From a virus, in the IMG/VR virus record IMGVR_UViG_3300027760_000553, positions 35,583 through 99,582 of that record: a stretch of DNA of 64,000 nucleotides; one strand, written 5' to 3'. The notes beneath the pieces were generated by a model. That model was not told the DNA's origin. It did no database searches and saw only the letters and a list, made by a program, of their open reading frames with translations. The position numbers were made by a program, and so were the translations under genes. Shown here in pieces: positions 14,784 through 22,554 of this stretch (the first letter of the stretch is position 1; the number at the start of each line of letters is the position of its first letter).

Positions 14784-15911
14784 TTACTTAACTAAAGTAA
14801 CCTTAGCCTTTGGATTCTTTGCATTCCACTGCTTAGCAAGTGCATTGAATGATGCCTTAAGATTTGCAATTGTAGCAGCATTATCTGCAGTCAACTTAGC
14901 AATCTGTGCATCCTTAGCAACTACAACTGCATCGTGTGCAGTCTTTGCATCAGCAAGTGCCTTTGCAGAAGCAGCCTTCTCTGCTGCAAGAGCAGCATCT
15001 GAAGCAACCTTAGCAGCAGCAGCATCAGCGTTAGCCTTTACAACTGCAGCATCTGCAATAGCCTTAGCAGCAAGTGCTGCATCCTTAGCAGCAACCTGTG
15101 CAGCAAGTTCTGATACTAGATCACGAACTGCAATTTCTGCAAATGGTGCAAGTGCACGAGCAGGAAGACCAACTACATCTGCAGTTGTTGCATCAGATGA
15201 TGTTGTTGGTGCAAATGTGATTAGTGAGCGTGTTCCAGTTGTTGGAAGTGTTGCCTTAAATGTAGCAACTCCAAAGTCTGAAAGTGTAGCGCCAGTTGTT
15301 GCTGTTGCTGTATCTAGTGTTGCTGTAGCAGCAAACACTGTTGCAGTAATTGACTTACCTGATACCTTGTTACCAAATGTATCTGTTGCAGTTACTGTGA
15401 TGTCCTGCTTTGTTCCAGCAGCACCTGATGTAGGTGCAGACACTGTAAGAGAGTTAATCTTACCAGCAGTTCCCTGTACATAGTATGTAAGAGTTGTTCC
15501 TTGATTGTTGATTACAACTGTACCAATTGCTGTTGTTTTTGTGTAGACATAAAATGTTGCTGTTGTTCCTGTACCAGTGGCAATTGTCAAAGATGATGAT
15601 CCTGATGTTGCTCCTACTGGTGCAGCAGTTGTGTGTAGTGCAGACACGATTGTTGCGTTTGTTGCTACGACTGAAACGCTTGTTCCAACATCAACTGTTG
15701 CAATAAACTTTAGTGCGTCAGCAGCATCAACAGAGTTGTCTGCAGGGACTGGCAATGATGCAGGTGTAGCGATTGCTGATGCTGTAGTGTTTGCTACAGA
15801 GTCAAGCGATACAGCGACTGTCATTACAGCAGCACTTGCAGGTGTTGCTACGATTGTGCCCAAAGTCATGGCTGCAACCATGGCTAGTGCGATTTTCTTA
15901 AATGAATTCAT
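14784..15911 (-). CDS. Secreted Ala/Thr-rich surface protein with Ig-like domain
   Basis: A 375-residue protein with a classic signal peptide (MNSFKKIALAMVAAMTLG..., cleavage after ATPASA). A Thr/Ala/Val-rich beta region follows, with an invasin-like Ig domain (about 150-235, containing ITVTATDTFGNKVSGKSI). A long Ala/Lys coiled coil comes next (about 260-335), and the C-terminus ends WNAKNPKAKVTLVK. Its alanine and threonine content and more GC-rich codons differ from its neighbours. It looks like envelope proteins of aquatic actinobacteria, so it may be a captured host gene. It has its own terminator. Possible roles are altering the host surface or blocking superinfection. Confidence 0.75.
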   Translation of the reverse strand: MNSFKKIALAMVAAMTLGTIVATPASAAVMTVAVSLDSVANTTASAIATPASLPVPADNSVDAADALKFIATVDVGTSVSVVATNATIVSALHTTAAPVGATSGSSSLTIATGTGTTATFYVYTKTTAIGTVVINNQGTTLTYYVQGTAGKINSLTVSAPTSGAAGTKQDITVTATDTFGNKVSGKSITATVFAATATLDTATATTGATLSDFGVATFKATLPTTGTRSLITFAPTTSSDATTADVVGLPARALAPFAEIAVRDLVSELAAQVAAKDAALAAKAIADAAVVKANADAAAAKVASDAALAAEKAASAKALADAKTAHDAVVVAKDAQIAKLTADNAATIANLKASFNALAKQWNAKNPKAKVTLVK

Positions 15912-15926
15912 TCATTTCTCTTTTCT

Positions 15927-17708
15927 TTATAGTAGATTAAATCTATCCAAATAATCTTTTACATCATCTGGCATAGGCTTTAATTGTATCACGTTTCCTG
16001 GCTGTAAGTCAAGTCCTGATTTAGGTCTATCCCTAAATGTATGGATCTCAACCTCTTCGTCCATATTTTTTGGGGTATGTGATATTGCCCCAAATATTGC
16101 TCCACACACAGCATCTGCTAAGTCCTTAGAAGATTTTCTTGGGTGGTCAACTCTATTATTTTTCATGATTTTTAATTCTGTTAGTTCTTCGAACAAAAGT
16201 TCGATTGCAGGCATAACAAGTCTTTCCTCATAAACTAGCATGGCCATATCTTCATAATGCTTTTTTGCAACAGAAACAGTCTCAGTTCTCATGCCTACCT
16301 GTTTTAGTTCATTCTGAATATCAAAGGATTGCCAACGGTCAAAAGAAACCATGCCAATATCAAAACCTTGCCTTCTAAGATTTTGAATCCACAACTTAAC
16401 CTCAGACAGGTTTACTGGTCCTTCAGTTTTTGGTTCCCAATAGACTACTGCATCTACAACAACTACTGGTGCTACTTGTTGATAATCTTTAATTACCTGA
16501 ATATTTACCCACTTATCCACATGTGCAATTGCTACTGCACATTTGTCATGCTTTTGTGCAAGGTCAGCATGTACATAATATTTTTTATTTGGATCTGGTT
16601 TAAATGTTTCATCAAATCTTTTGTATGTATCAATTGGGTTTCTTATGGTCATACATGATCTTACTTTTTCTACCTGTTTAAAAAACGCATCAGTTGAATA
16701 TGTTGGAACACATGCAAATCTTTGCATTGCATCTCCAAGGTCTGTATAAAATGCCAACTTGAAGTCATCAATTTTTCTAGTAGGATTAACAACCCAAGTA
16801 GGACGCTTTAATGCAAACACTCCTGGATACTTGTAAGAAACTATGTTGTCTTCATCCCAAGTAATTTTTAATGTATTTCCCTCAGCATCTTCAGGTAAGT
16901 CCTCATTCATAACAAATGTATGATCTTTTGATACAACATCTTTTTCCATAATTACAGCATCATATCTTTGTGAAATAAAGTCGCCTGGATAACGAGGGAA
17001 TGAAAGGAGTGCAACTTTTCCAAGATCTGGAAAACGAGAATCTACAGAGGCACGGAAAGCCTTGTAGATGTTATCTGCGGTCTTTCCTTGATCGTTTCCA
17101 GTACCTACATCATTAGCAAAGCCAGATATCTCATCAAGGACAGCAAGGATAAGGTTCAAGCCCTCATGAGACTCACGCTCTGAGTGACCAGAGTAAACAG
17201 TAATTGCTTTATCAAATTCAATACTTTCTGCTTTAGGGTTATACTTACCAGCAAACCATGGAGACTTTTCGATCTTTGTTTTAAATCCTTTAAAGAAAAC
17301 ATTTTTTGCTTGTTGAGCATTTATAGCAACATTGATTAAGTCAATGGCATCTCCAGAGGGCTTACCGAAGTATCTTGCAGGATCTTTAAGACATAGCAGT
17401 TTGTATACAATATATGCACAGGCTACTGTTGATACAAAGTCTTTCCCAGATCCCTTGCCAAGTTGCAGAATAACTTCGTTCTTTGTATATTTTTTATAAT
17501 AGCGTCTTCCTTCTTCATTACCAAGAAGATCAATCAAGTCCTCCTGTTTATATATTTGGCTCATGGCCTCAACAATGTCATATTGCACTTGAGATAGCGG
17601 AGGCTGACCAAGATAGTCTTCACCCTCAACAAATGTTTTAGCATCTACGGGAGTTTCTTCAAAATTATTATTTTTTAAAGCCTCAAGAAAATCACCAAAA
17701 TCAGCCAT
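15927..17708 (-). CDS. terL: Terminase large subunit
   Basis: A 593-residue packaging motor. The ATPase has Walker A GKGSGKDF (about 84-91) and Walker B ILAVLDEIS with Asp192/Glu193. The RNase H-like nuclease domain starts near residue 385 with YVHADLAQKHDKCAVAI and continues with FDRWQS and a closing DLADAVCGAI. It cuts concatemers and drives DNA into the prohead through the portal. It overlaps the small subunit gene by eight bases. Terminase genes lie far from the head genes here and directly downstream of the replication block. Confidence 0.95.
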   Translation of the reverse strand: MADFGDFLEALKNNNFEETPVDAKTFVEGEDYLGQPPLSQVQYDIVEAMSQIYKQEDLIDLLGNEEGRRYYKKYTKNEVILQLGKGSGKDFVSTVACAYIVYKLLCLKDPARYFGKPSGDAIDLINVAINAQQAKNVFFKGFKTKIEKSPWFAGKYNPKAESIEFDKAITVYSGHSERESHEGLNLILAVLDEISGFANDVGTGNDQGKTADNIYKAFRASVDSRFPDLGKVALLSFPRYPGDFISQRYDAVIMEKDVVSKDHTFVMNEDLPEDAEGNTLKITWDEDNIVSYKYPGVFALKRPTWVVNPTRKIDDFKLAFYTDLGDAMQRFACVPTYSTDAFFKQVEKVRSCMTIRNPIDTYKRFDETFKPDPNKKYYVHADLAQKHDKCAVAIAHVDKWVNIQVIKDYQQVAPVVVVDAVVYWEPKTEGPVNLSEVKLWIQNLRRQGFDIGMVSFDRWQSFDIQNELKQVGMRTETVSVAKKHYEDMAMLVYEERLVMPAIELLFEELTELKIMKNNRVDHPRKSSKDLADAVCGAIFGAISHTPKNMDEEVEIHTFRDRPKSGLDLQPGNVIQLKPMPDDVKDYLDRFNLL

Positions 17709-18234
17709 TATGTATTACCGTAATAACCTCATCTTGCTTGGCGATAGAGGAGAGTCGTCTCATAATTTCATCACGAATTTCTGGATACTCAGAGGCAATA
17801 TCTTTTAGTATTGACATTAAGACCTCTTGTCGTTTTTCAATCTCAACCATCTCTTCTGCAAGTTCTTTGTTCTCAAGCAATCCAGCCTTTTGTAGCATGT
17901 CAATTCTCTTAGACTCAATATCCATAACAAGTTTAATCGCTGTTGTTTTTGCAGTAAGATTATTTGTCATTGACGCTTCATCAATAACTTCATAAGATTT
18001 TGATATAAGTTTGCTATAGTGTGTGTCTGCTGCTACAAGTGCTTCTTTTGCACGAGCACGAATTGCAGCATTATCGGAAGCCATAGTCTTCCATTCATCA
18101 ATATAAGCAACCACTCTTTGTCTTGGAATATCTAATTGTTTTGAAATGACAGTTGGGTCATTACCTTTTAGGTATTCTTCAACTACATTATTTACCTGAT
18201 CTAAATGCTTTACTAGGTCTTCTTCAGTTGACAT
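17701..18234 (-). CDS. Terminase small subunit (probable)
   Basis: A 177-residue helical protein. A helix-turn-helix-like segment (about 25-50; DPTVISKQLDIPRQRVVAYI) fits DNA recognition, and the long central and C-terminal helices fit oligomerisation. Location immediately upstream of terL and overlapping it is the main support. Small subunits bind pac or cos sites and regulate the large subunit. No pac or cos site could be identified by eye. Confidence 0.78.
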   Translation of the reverse strand: MSTEEDLVKHLDQVNNVVEEYLKGNDPTVISKQLDIPRQRVVAYIDEWKTMASDNAAIRARAKEALVAADTHYSKLISKSYEVIDEASMTNNLTAKTTAIKLVMDIESKRIDMLQKAGLLENKELAEEMVEIEKRQEVLMSILKDIASEYPEIRDEIMRRLSSIAKQDEVITVIHNG

Positions 18235-18496
18235 CTAATAGCACCTTTGAAACCTTAAACAAGATTAGATATCCAATTAGATCGTCTATGTCATTGTCCC
18301 CATAAAACTCAGAGCCTCTAGATATTCTAGAAAGTTTATCATCTATTCTAATCTTAATCTGCTCATCTGTGTTTGCCTTTGAAAAAATTCTAATTGGATC
18401 AATGGCAGAATCACCGTATGATTGATTCTTCTTAATAAGCATATCTTTTATTTCATCACAAATATTTGAAATAACATATTGTGTTTGAACGCTCAT
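18224..18496 (-). CDS. Nucleotide-modification-associated (DUF1599/MazG-like) protein
   Basis: A 90-residue protein containing KKNQSYGDSAIDPIRIF, the segment IRIDDKLSRISRG and DNDIDDLIGYLIL. This matches small phage proteins of the DUF1599/Nmad1 group, related to MazG-type NTP pyrophosphohydrolases, whose acidic residues bind Mg2+. It may clean or remodel the nucleotide pool. Its ATG overlaps the stop of the small membrane protein (ATGA). It also overlaps the terminase small subunit gene by eleven bases. Confidence 0.65.
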   Translation of the reverse strand: MSVQTQYVISNICDEIKDMLIKKNQSYGDSAIDPIRIFSKANTDEQIKIRIDDKLSRISRGSEFYGDNDIDDLIGYLILFKVSKVLLDVN

Positions 18497-18612
18497 TCGT
18501 CATCCTCCCAATCAAATGTTTCTGGCAAACCCTTTAATGTATAGAGTGCATAACTAATTCCAACTGCACCAGCAATAGTTAAAACTGCAACAACCTTTTG
18601 TAATTTATTCAT
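18493..18612 (-). CDS. Single-pass membrane microprotein (39 aa)
   Basis: A 39-codon gene between two ATGA overlaps: its ATG overlaps the stop of the helix-turn-helix gene and its stop overlaps the start of the DUF1599-like gene. The product has a basic N-terminus MNKLQK, one membrane helix (about 7-25) and an acidic tail ending WEDDE. Exact packing and the clean membrane topology argue that it is real. Similar tiny proteins occur in actinobacteriophages. Function unknown. Confidence 0.75.
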   Translation of the reverse strand: MNKLQKVVAVLTIAGAVGISYALYTLKGLPETFDWEDDE

Positions 18613-18764
18613 CGTTTAGATTTCCTTAATCCGTATTTTGCCAAATAAACATATATTGTCTCTACGCTTGTCCCACACTCTGAAGCAATTTCTTTTGGTG
18701 TTTTTTTATCCACAAGAAATCTTTTCTTAAGCCAAGTCTCACTAGTATATAGTTTAGCAGCCAT
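18609..18764 (-). CDS. Helix-turn-helix microprotein (51 aa)
   Basis: A 51-residue basic protein. TWLKKRFLVDKKTPKEIASE and CGTSVETIYVYLAKYGLRK form a helix-turn-helix of the type used in resolvase-like or sigma-factor-like DNA recognition. It has no other domain, so it likely acts as a small DNA-binding regulator or as an accessory of terminase. ATG at 18764, TGA at 18609 overlapping the next ATG. It lies between the RuvC-like gene and the microprotein. Confidence 0.75.
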   Translation of the reverse strand: MAAKLYTSETWLKKRFLVDKKTPKEIASECGTSVETIYVYLAKYGLRKSKR

Positions 18765-18768
18765 AGTG

Positions 18769-19359
18769 TTATTTGTCAACTCCTATTGCTTTAATCCAGT
18801 TTTTTATAGCCCAATGCCCAATACCGCAGGCATCTGCCACATCATTATCAGTAATAGTCTTATCATACTGAATATTGATAAAATTAATAGTTCTTTGTTT
18901 ACGCAGATCTCTTTCAAAAGTTTTATACCATGACTCAGATTTTCCTGGACTTTGAGACCTAATGTATAATTTTTCATCTTTAGAAATCTTTTTATTTCCA
19001 ATAAAGTTTTGCCATGTGATTGGTGACACCTTGCCAATAGTTCTAATGCCAGATTGACCTGCTGCACCTAATAAAGCACCTTGGACTAACGCAAGATCAG
19101 CAGCAGTCTTAGGGCTGTTCATAAATACTGTATGTTCAATTACAATCGCATCTACATTTATAACATGTTCAAACAAGCCCTTAGACTTTCTGCCAGCGTC
19201 AATTACTTTTTCATATATATCTTTGCCTTCAAAATTAATCTTTCCAACTTCTTTTAAGTATTCACCATGAAATGTTGCATAGGCAAAACTGTTAGTACTA
19301 GCATCAATAGCACAAATTCGTTCTGGTTTTATTTCTACACCCCACTTATTTTGTACCAT
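18769..19359 (-). CDS. RuvC-like Holliday junction resolvase
   Basis: A 196-residue RNase H-fold nuclease. Acidic residues at RICAIDAS (Asp19), IVIEHT (Glu75) and DNDVADACGIG (Asp173, Asp176) match the RuvC catalytic set in order and spacing. The Lys/Arg-rich stretch around 140-155 could contact DNA. It would resolve recombination intermediates before packaging. It overlaps the zinc-finger gene by 14 bases. It belongs with the nearby Cas4-like and PD-(D/E)XK nucleases and RecA. Confidence 0.82.
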   Translation of the reverse strand: MVQNKWGVEIKPERICAIDASTNSFAYATFHGEYLKEVGKINFEGKDIYEKVIDAGRKSKGLFEHVINVDAIVIEHTVFMNSPKTAADLALVQGALLGAAGQSGIRTIGKVSPITWQNFIGNKKISKDEKLYIRSQSPGKSESWYKTFERDLRKQRTINFINIQYDKTITDNDVADACGIGHWAIKNWIKAIGVDK

Positions 19360-19630
19360 TTATTTTTCCTTTTATTTCTTTTAAAGCCTTTACAACATCT
19401 GATGGATTAACTAAACACAAATTACATAAATTATCATCATTGTATATTGATAATTGTTTTAAACAAGATTTGCATAAACGGTCTTTACCTTTTCGTTTTT
19501 GTCTTCTTGAAACTACATATCTTTGTGCAATTTTTTCCTTAGTTGCTTTTTCTCTACAAATAACAGAGCAATAAATTTGATAACTTATATCAGTTTTAAA
19601 TTCTGTGTCACACCAACTACAATGTTTCAT
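19346..19630 (-). CDS. Double zinc-finger protein
   Basis: A 94-residue protein with two four-cysteine sites. Site one is Cys4/Cys7 with Cys21/Cys25 and resembles a recombination-endonuclease-type knuckle; site two is Cys53/Cys56 with Cys69/Cys72. A basic linker (SRRQKRKGKDR) joins them, which suits DNA or RNA binding. It overlaps the Cas4-like exonuclease gene upstream and the RuvC-like gene downstream, so it is probably a recombination accessory. No catalytic motif is visible. Confidence 0.65.
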   Translation of the reverse strand: MKHCSWCDTEFKTDISYQIYCSVICREKATKEKIAQRYVVSRRQKRKGKDRLCKSCLKQLSIYNDDNLCNLCLVNPSDVVKALKEIKGKINGTK

Positions 19631-20468
19631 CTTCCAGCAACTCCAGAGGTTTAATTTTAATTACCCCTGTCTCTGCTTCGGCACAAGTTTTTTGTAATGG
19701 ACAAACCTTACAGATCTTTGAATTTGATCTATATGTTTTTTGAGGCAAAGTTTTATCTTCCCATGCCTTGCGAACTGTTCGCATCCAATCAAATGCCTGG
19801 TCTACCCACCGACGGTAATGATCGTTTACTTCTACAGGAATAATAAGTAGGTCATGGTTATTTTTATTTTCATAAATCAATGCACCCTTATCTTTCTTGA
19901 GAATCTTCATATACATAATTAATTGCATTAGGTGGCCAACCTTTGGCTTCCTGCTTGCTTTTCTATACTCAAAGCCTTCATTCATCATGGTTTTAATTTC
20001 ACCAAGAATAGTTTGACCATTATAATTAAGCATTACATCGCCATACCCTGAAATTGGTGGGTCATCATGCTTGATTCTAAACTCTAATGCTGGATGAATT
20101 TGCTTCTTGTACTTGCTTGGTTCTGGATCAAACTCCATATCTTCTGCCAAAAGCCCAGCATTCATAACAGCATCTTGGATTCTATCATGGCTCAGTGTTC
20201 CGCTGGTTCTGTTTGCTACACCAAAAGCATCTGCATCATCATGGAAAATTGCACCATCAAATGCAAGGTACCAATATCTAGCACACTCACCTGCTCCGTA
20301 TGTCAAAGATGAAGGAGCAAAGGTTGTCTTCTTTTGAAAGCGTGGTTTTAGGTTAACTGTATAGCCATTCCTAATTGCCTCAATAAGTCCATCAGCAAAA
20401 GTTGGCTCTTCCGATTTATTGCTTGTTTCTGGTCTGATCATAACTTGCTTTAGTAAATTTTTTGTCAT
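19617..20468 (-). CDS. Cas4/RecB-like exonuclease with predicted iron-sulfur site
   Basis: A 283-residue PD-(D/E)XK nuclease. His94, Asp144 (GYGDVML), Glu157-x-Lys159 (LGEIKTM) and Gln182 form the nuclease site. Cys62 together with Cys253, Cys256 and Cys262 (CKVCPLQKTC) has the spacing of the 4Fe-4S staple in Cas4 and AddB. It would resect DNA ends for RecA-mediated recombination. No CRISPR array or other cas gene is present, so it is a replication/recombination enzyme here. An extended -10 element lies upstream. Confidence 0.85.
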   Translation of the reverse strand: MTKNLLKQVMIRPETSNKSEEPTFADGLIEAIRNGYTVNLKPRFQKKTTFAPSSLTYGAGECARYWYLAFDGAIFHDDADAFGVANRTSGTLSHDRIQDAVMNAGLLAEDMEFDPEPSKYKKQIHPALEFRIKHDDPPISGYGDVMLNYNGQTILGEIKTMMNEGFEYRKASRKPKVGHLMQLIMYMKILKKDKGALIYENKNNHDLLIIPVEVNDHYRRWVDQAFDWMRTVRKAWEDKTLPQKTYRSNSKICKVCPLQKTCAEAETGVIKIKPLELLEDETL

Positions 20469-20496
20469 TATCTTAAAACTCTTTTCTATTCTTATA

Positions 20497-20505
20497 AGTA
20501 TAGCA
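20497..20505 (-). promoter_or_regulatory. Extended -10 promoter for the nuclease genes
   Basis: Minus strand TGCTATACT lies in the 41-base gap before the Cas4-like gene, about 28 bases from its ATG, with AAAAGAG as ribosome site. It matches the TGNTATA(A/C)T motif seen upstream of other genes here. No -35 was recognised. Confidence 0.5.
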
Positions 20506-20509
20506 GATA

Positions 20510-20812
20510 TCAGCGTGTGATGTATTTTAGTGCAGACACTAAATTGTTAATTGATTCAGCAGCAGTGTAGTAAAGATTTTTTTTGCCTCTATCAGATTTA
20601 TCTACATTTGCCATCCATGTTGCTTTAAATGCCATCTTTGCTGCGATTGCCTGAAGCCTTACAATCTCTACATGAGCCACATTGATTGGAATATCTGGCT
20701 TTATAATTAGTTTAGCAATCATTGTTAATGCAGTTGTCAGTTCTTCATCTTCCATATAGTCTGCAATTTCTACAAGACCATTTACCATATCAATAGTTGT
20801 TTTTTCTTCCAT
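20510..20812 (-). CDS. Hypothetical helical protein
   Basis: A 100-residue, mostly helical protein with no recognised domain. The N-terminal half is acidic (EEKTTIDMVNG, YMEDEELTTAL); the C-terminal half is basic and ends SALKYITR. It overlaps the stop of the upstream oxygenase gene by one base. It lies between the oxygenase triplet and the recombination nucleases. It could be a protein-protein interaction module; nothing more can be said. Confidence 0.6.
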   Translation of the reverse strand: MEEKTTIDMVNGLVEIADYMEDEELTTALTMIAKLIIKPDIPINVAHVEIVRLQAIAAKMAFKATWMANVDKSDRGKKNLYYTAAESINNLVSALKYITR

Positions 20813-21588
20813 TAAAAATCATCTCCAATTACTCCGTCTTTCATACCATCCTGATGATAAAGATTCCACGCTGCTTTAAATTCTGGCAAATAGTTTAAAG
20901 AATTTGTGTAAGCACTTCTTTTTTCTGGATATGTGTATGCATCTAGTGGATTCATTTCTCCAGTAAACCTATAGTTAGTTATTGGACAATAGTCCATGCT
21001 AACAATCTCAAGAAACTCGCCATCTTTAAATTTGCGCTTTGGTCTCCAGTGAACCTGATTGACTGCACTGAAAACTATTGTTTGCCCAGGCTCTAGTGTA
21101 TATCTTGTAAAGGTGGTCCCGTCTTCTTGGTTTCCAATATAAAGATCCCACTCAATGTTTCCATCAACACAGTGATTAATAGTTATTAGATTTTCATCTG
21201 CGTCTATATGTGGAGGCAACTTTGGACTATTATTTCCATTGCCATACTTTTTATTATATTCAATATAGTTATAATGACATAGAGCAACATCTCCATCATA
21301 AATTGGTTTTGCAATATTGTCTAGTTTTTCTTCTAAGTTTTTGGGCATCTGAAACTCAACAAGCACTCTTGACATATACTCAATTGTTTTTGGTCTAAAC
21401 CTATCCCAATTTTTTTCACTAGTCTGCTCATTTGGTTTATGCACAACTGGATCTAGCATATTTTTATTTTGATAAATAATATCCATTAACTGTTTTGATT
21501 CAGCATCAGTAAATAAATTATCTACATAAAATGGAACTTTTGTTTTATATTTATTAAAATCAGTTAGGTACTTGTGAATTTCAGCCAT
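20812..21588 (-). CDS. 2OG/Fe(II) oxygenase-like protein (triplet member 3)
   Basis: A 258-residue protein. PPHID gives His127/Asp129, and NQVHWRPKR gives His180 and Arg182. The glycine-rich jelly-roll strands between them are present. It shares NQVHWRPKR and GEFLEI with its upstream neighbour (HQVHWRPKR, GEFLEA), so the two are paralogues. The third member at 22.5-23.2 kb has QQMHWRED. The group replaces the usual late Arg with one directly after the second His. The substrate is unknown; placement within the replication block allows a nucleic-acid target. Confidence 0.7.
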   Translation of the reverse strand: MAEIHKYLTDFNKYKTKVPFYVDNLFTDAESKQLMDIIYQNKNMLDPVVHKPNEQTSEKNWDRFRPKTIEYMSRVLVEFQMPKNLEEKLDNIAKPIYDGDVALCHYNYIEYNKKYGNGNNSPKLPPHIDADENLITINHCVDGNIEWDLYIGNQEDGTTFTRYTLEPGQTIVFSAVNQVHWRPKRKFKDGEFLEIVSMDYCPITNYRFTGEMNPLDAYTYPEKRSAYTNSLNYLPEFKAAWNLYHQDGMKDGVIGDDF

Positions 21589-21590
21589 AA

Positions 21591-22250
21591 TTAATTTGAC
21601 TCTTTCGGATTGTACTTTAGCAAGCCGTCTTCTGACTTGTTAGATGAAGCACCCGTTTCATCATTCCAAACTATATATTTTTCTTTTGCTCTTTTTCTCA
21701 TAATGTTTACATGATCAGCAGTGAGAGTTTCTGATGTAGTTGGTGAGAAGTGCAAAAATATTGCTTCTAAAAATTCACCATCTACAAATTCTCTTTTTGG
21801 TCTCCAGTGAACCTGATGAGAACCAGAAAAAGAAAGTAGTTGATTGTCTTTGAGTGTATATGTTGCTTCAGACTCCCAGTTATCTACTGTAATTCCCCAA
21901 GATACATTTGAACCTATCTGATAGTCTAAAGTGAGTCTTGACTCATTAAATACCTCGTCAGTATGTGGAAAGAGCAATGGATAAAAAGTATACTTTCCAC
22001 AATTTGAAACTGTTTTTTGATATCTAGAAAAATTATATTCCTTTAGAACTAATGATTCTCCAGCAATACCCTCAGCATATTTTGTAAACTTATCAATAAT
22101 ATGTTGTGGTAATTGAATATGCCAACTGTTATATCCAAGATCTTCAACAAAGGTTTGGCTGGTAGTTGAAGAAACAATCTTATATATTTCTGCTACATCT
22201 TCTTGTGTTAAAGCATTGTCGATTAATACGTTTGGTAAATCTTTTTTCAT
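21591..22250 (-). CDS. 2OG/Fe(II) oxygenase-like protein (triplet member 2)
   Basis: A 219-residue protein with FPHTD (His96, Asp98) and HQVHWRPKR (His148, Arg150). The start at 22250 was chosen because AAAGGAG lies seven bases upstream; a longer frame from 22280 overlaps the upstream nuclease gene. NYNFSRYQK resembles AEYSFARYSE of triplet member 1 and supports common descent. A stop-start spacing of two bases links it to member 3. Confidence 0.7.
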   Translation of the reverse strand: MKKDLPNVLIDNALTQEDVAEIYKIVSSTTSQTFVEDLGYNSWHIQLPQHIIDKFTKYAEGIAGESLVLKEYNFSRYQKTVSNCGKYTFYPLLFPHTDEVFNESRLTLDYQIGSNVSWGITVDNWESEATYTLKDNQLLSFSGSHQVHWRPKREFVDGEFLEAIFLHFSPTTSETLTADHVNIMRKRAKEKYIVWNDETGASSNKSEDGLLKYNPKESN

Positions 22251-22269
22251 AGTATCTCCTTTTATTATA

Positions 22270-22554
22270 TTATACACCATCTAGAATTTGATCTAATAAA
22301 TCAAATTCCAGTATAGCAAGTCTAACTTTTGTATTTCCAGAGCCAAGAACAACTATTATTAACGGATCGCTATTATTTTTAATTGCATCTGTTGTGGCCT
22401 TTGCCCATACATCTTTATTTAATGTGAAAGACTTTGAAGCCTCTTTAAAATCTACAGTAAAGTTTTGCCATGTTGCATCACCTTTATGTGTGTTTCTGCC
22501 AGAATTCTTGTGCTGTTTTGCACCAATTCTTTTTGACTCACTCTTTTCTGTCAT
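22270..22554 (-). CDS. PD-(D/E)XK nuclease, Holliday-junction-resolvase-like
   Basis: A 94-residue protein starting with a basic stretch SKRIGAKQHKNSGRN, then KGD (Asp26) and VDFKEA (Asp35-x-Lys37) as a minimal PD-(D/E)XK site. LIIVVLGSG and VRLAILEFDLL form later strands. Small phage proteins of this form are predicted Holliday junction or flap nucleases. It lies between two oxygenase genes and overlaps member 1 by 17 bases. Together with the RuvC-like gene this gives two candidate resolvases. Confidence 0.65.
   Translation of the reverse strand: MTEKSESKRIGAKQHKNSGRNTHKGDATWQNFTVDFKEASKSFTLNKDVWAKATTDAIKNNSDPLIIVVLGSGNTKVRLAILEFDLLDQILDGV

Noticed and set aside
14845-15483. A 212-codon Ala-rich frame on the plus strand
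   Set aside because: It is antisense to the secreted surface protein and mirrors its GCN-rich codons. It has no ribosome site, and no convincing genes lie on that strand.
19617-20468. Cas4-like gene as a sign of a CRISPR system
   Set aside because: No repeats, spacers or other cas genes were seen. It fits a phage end-processing nuclease in a recombination block.
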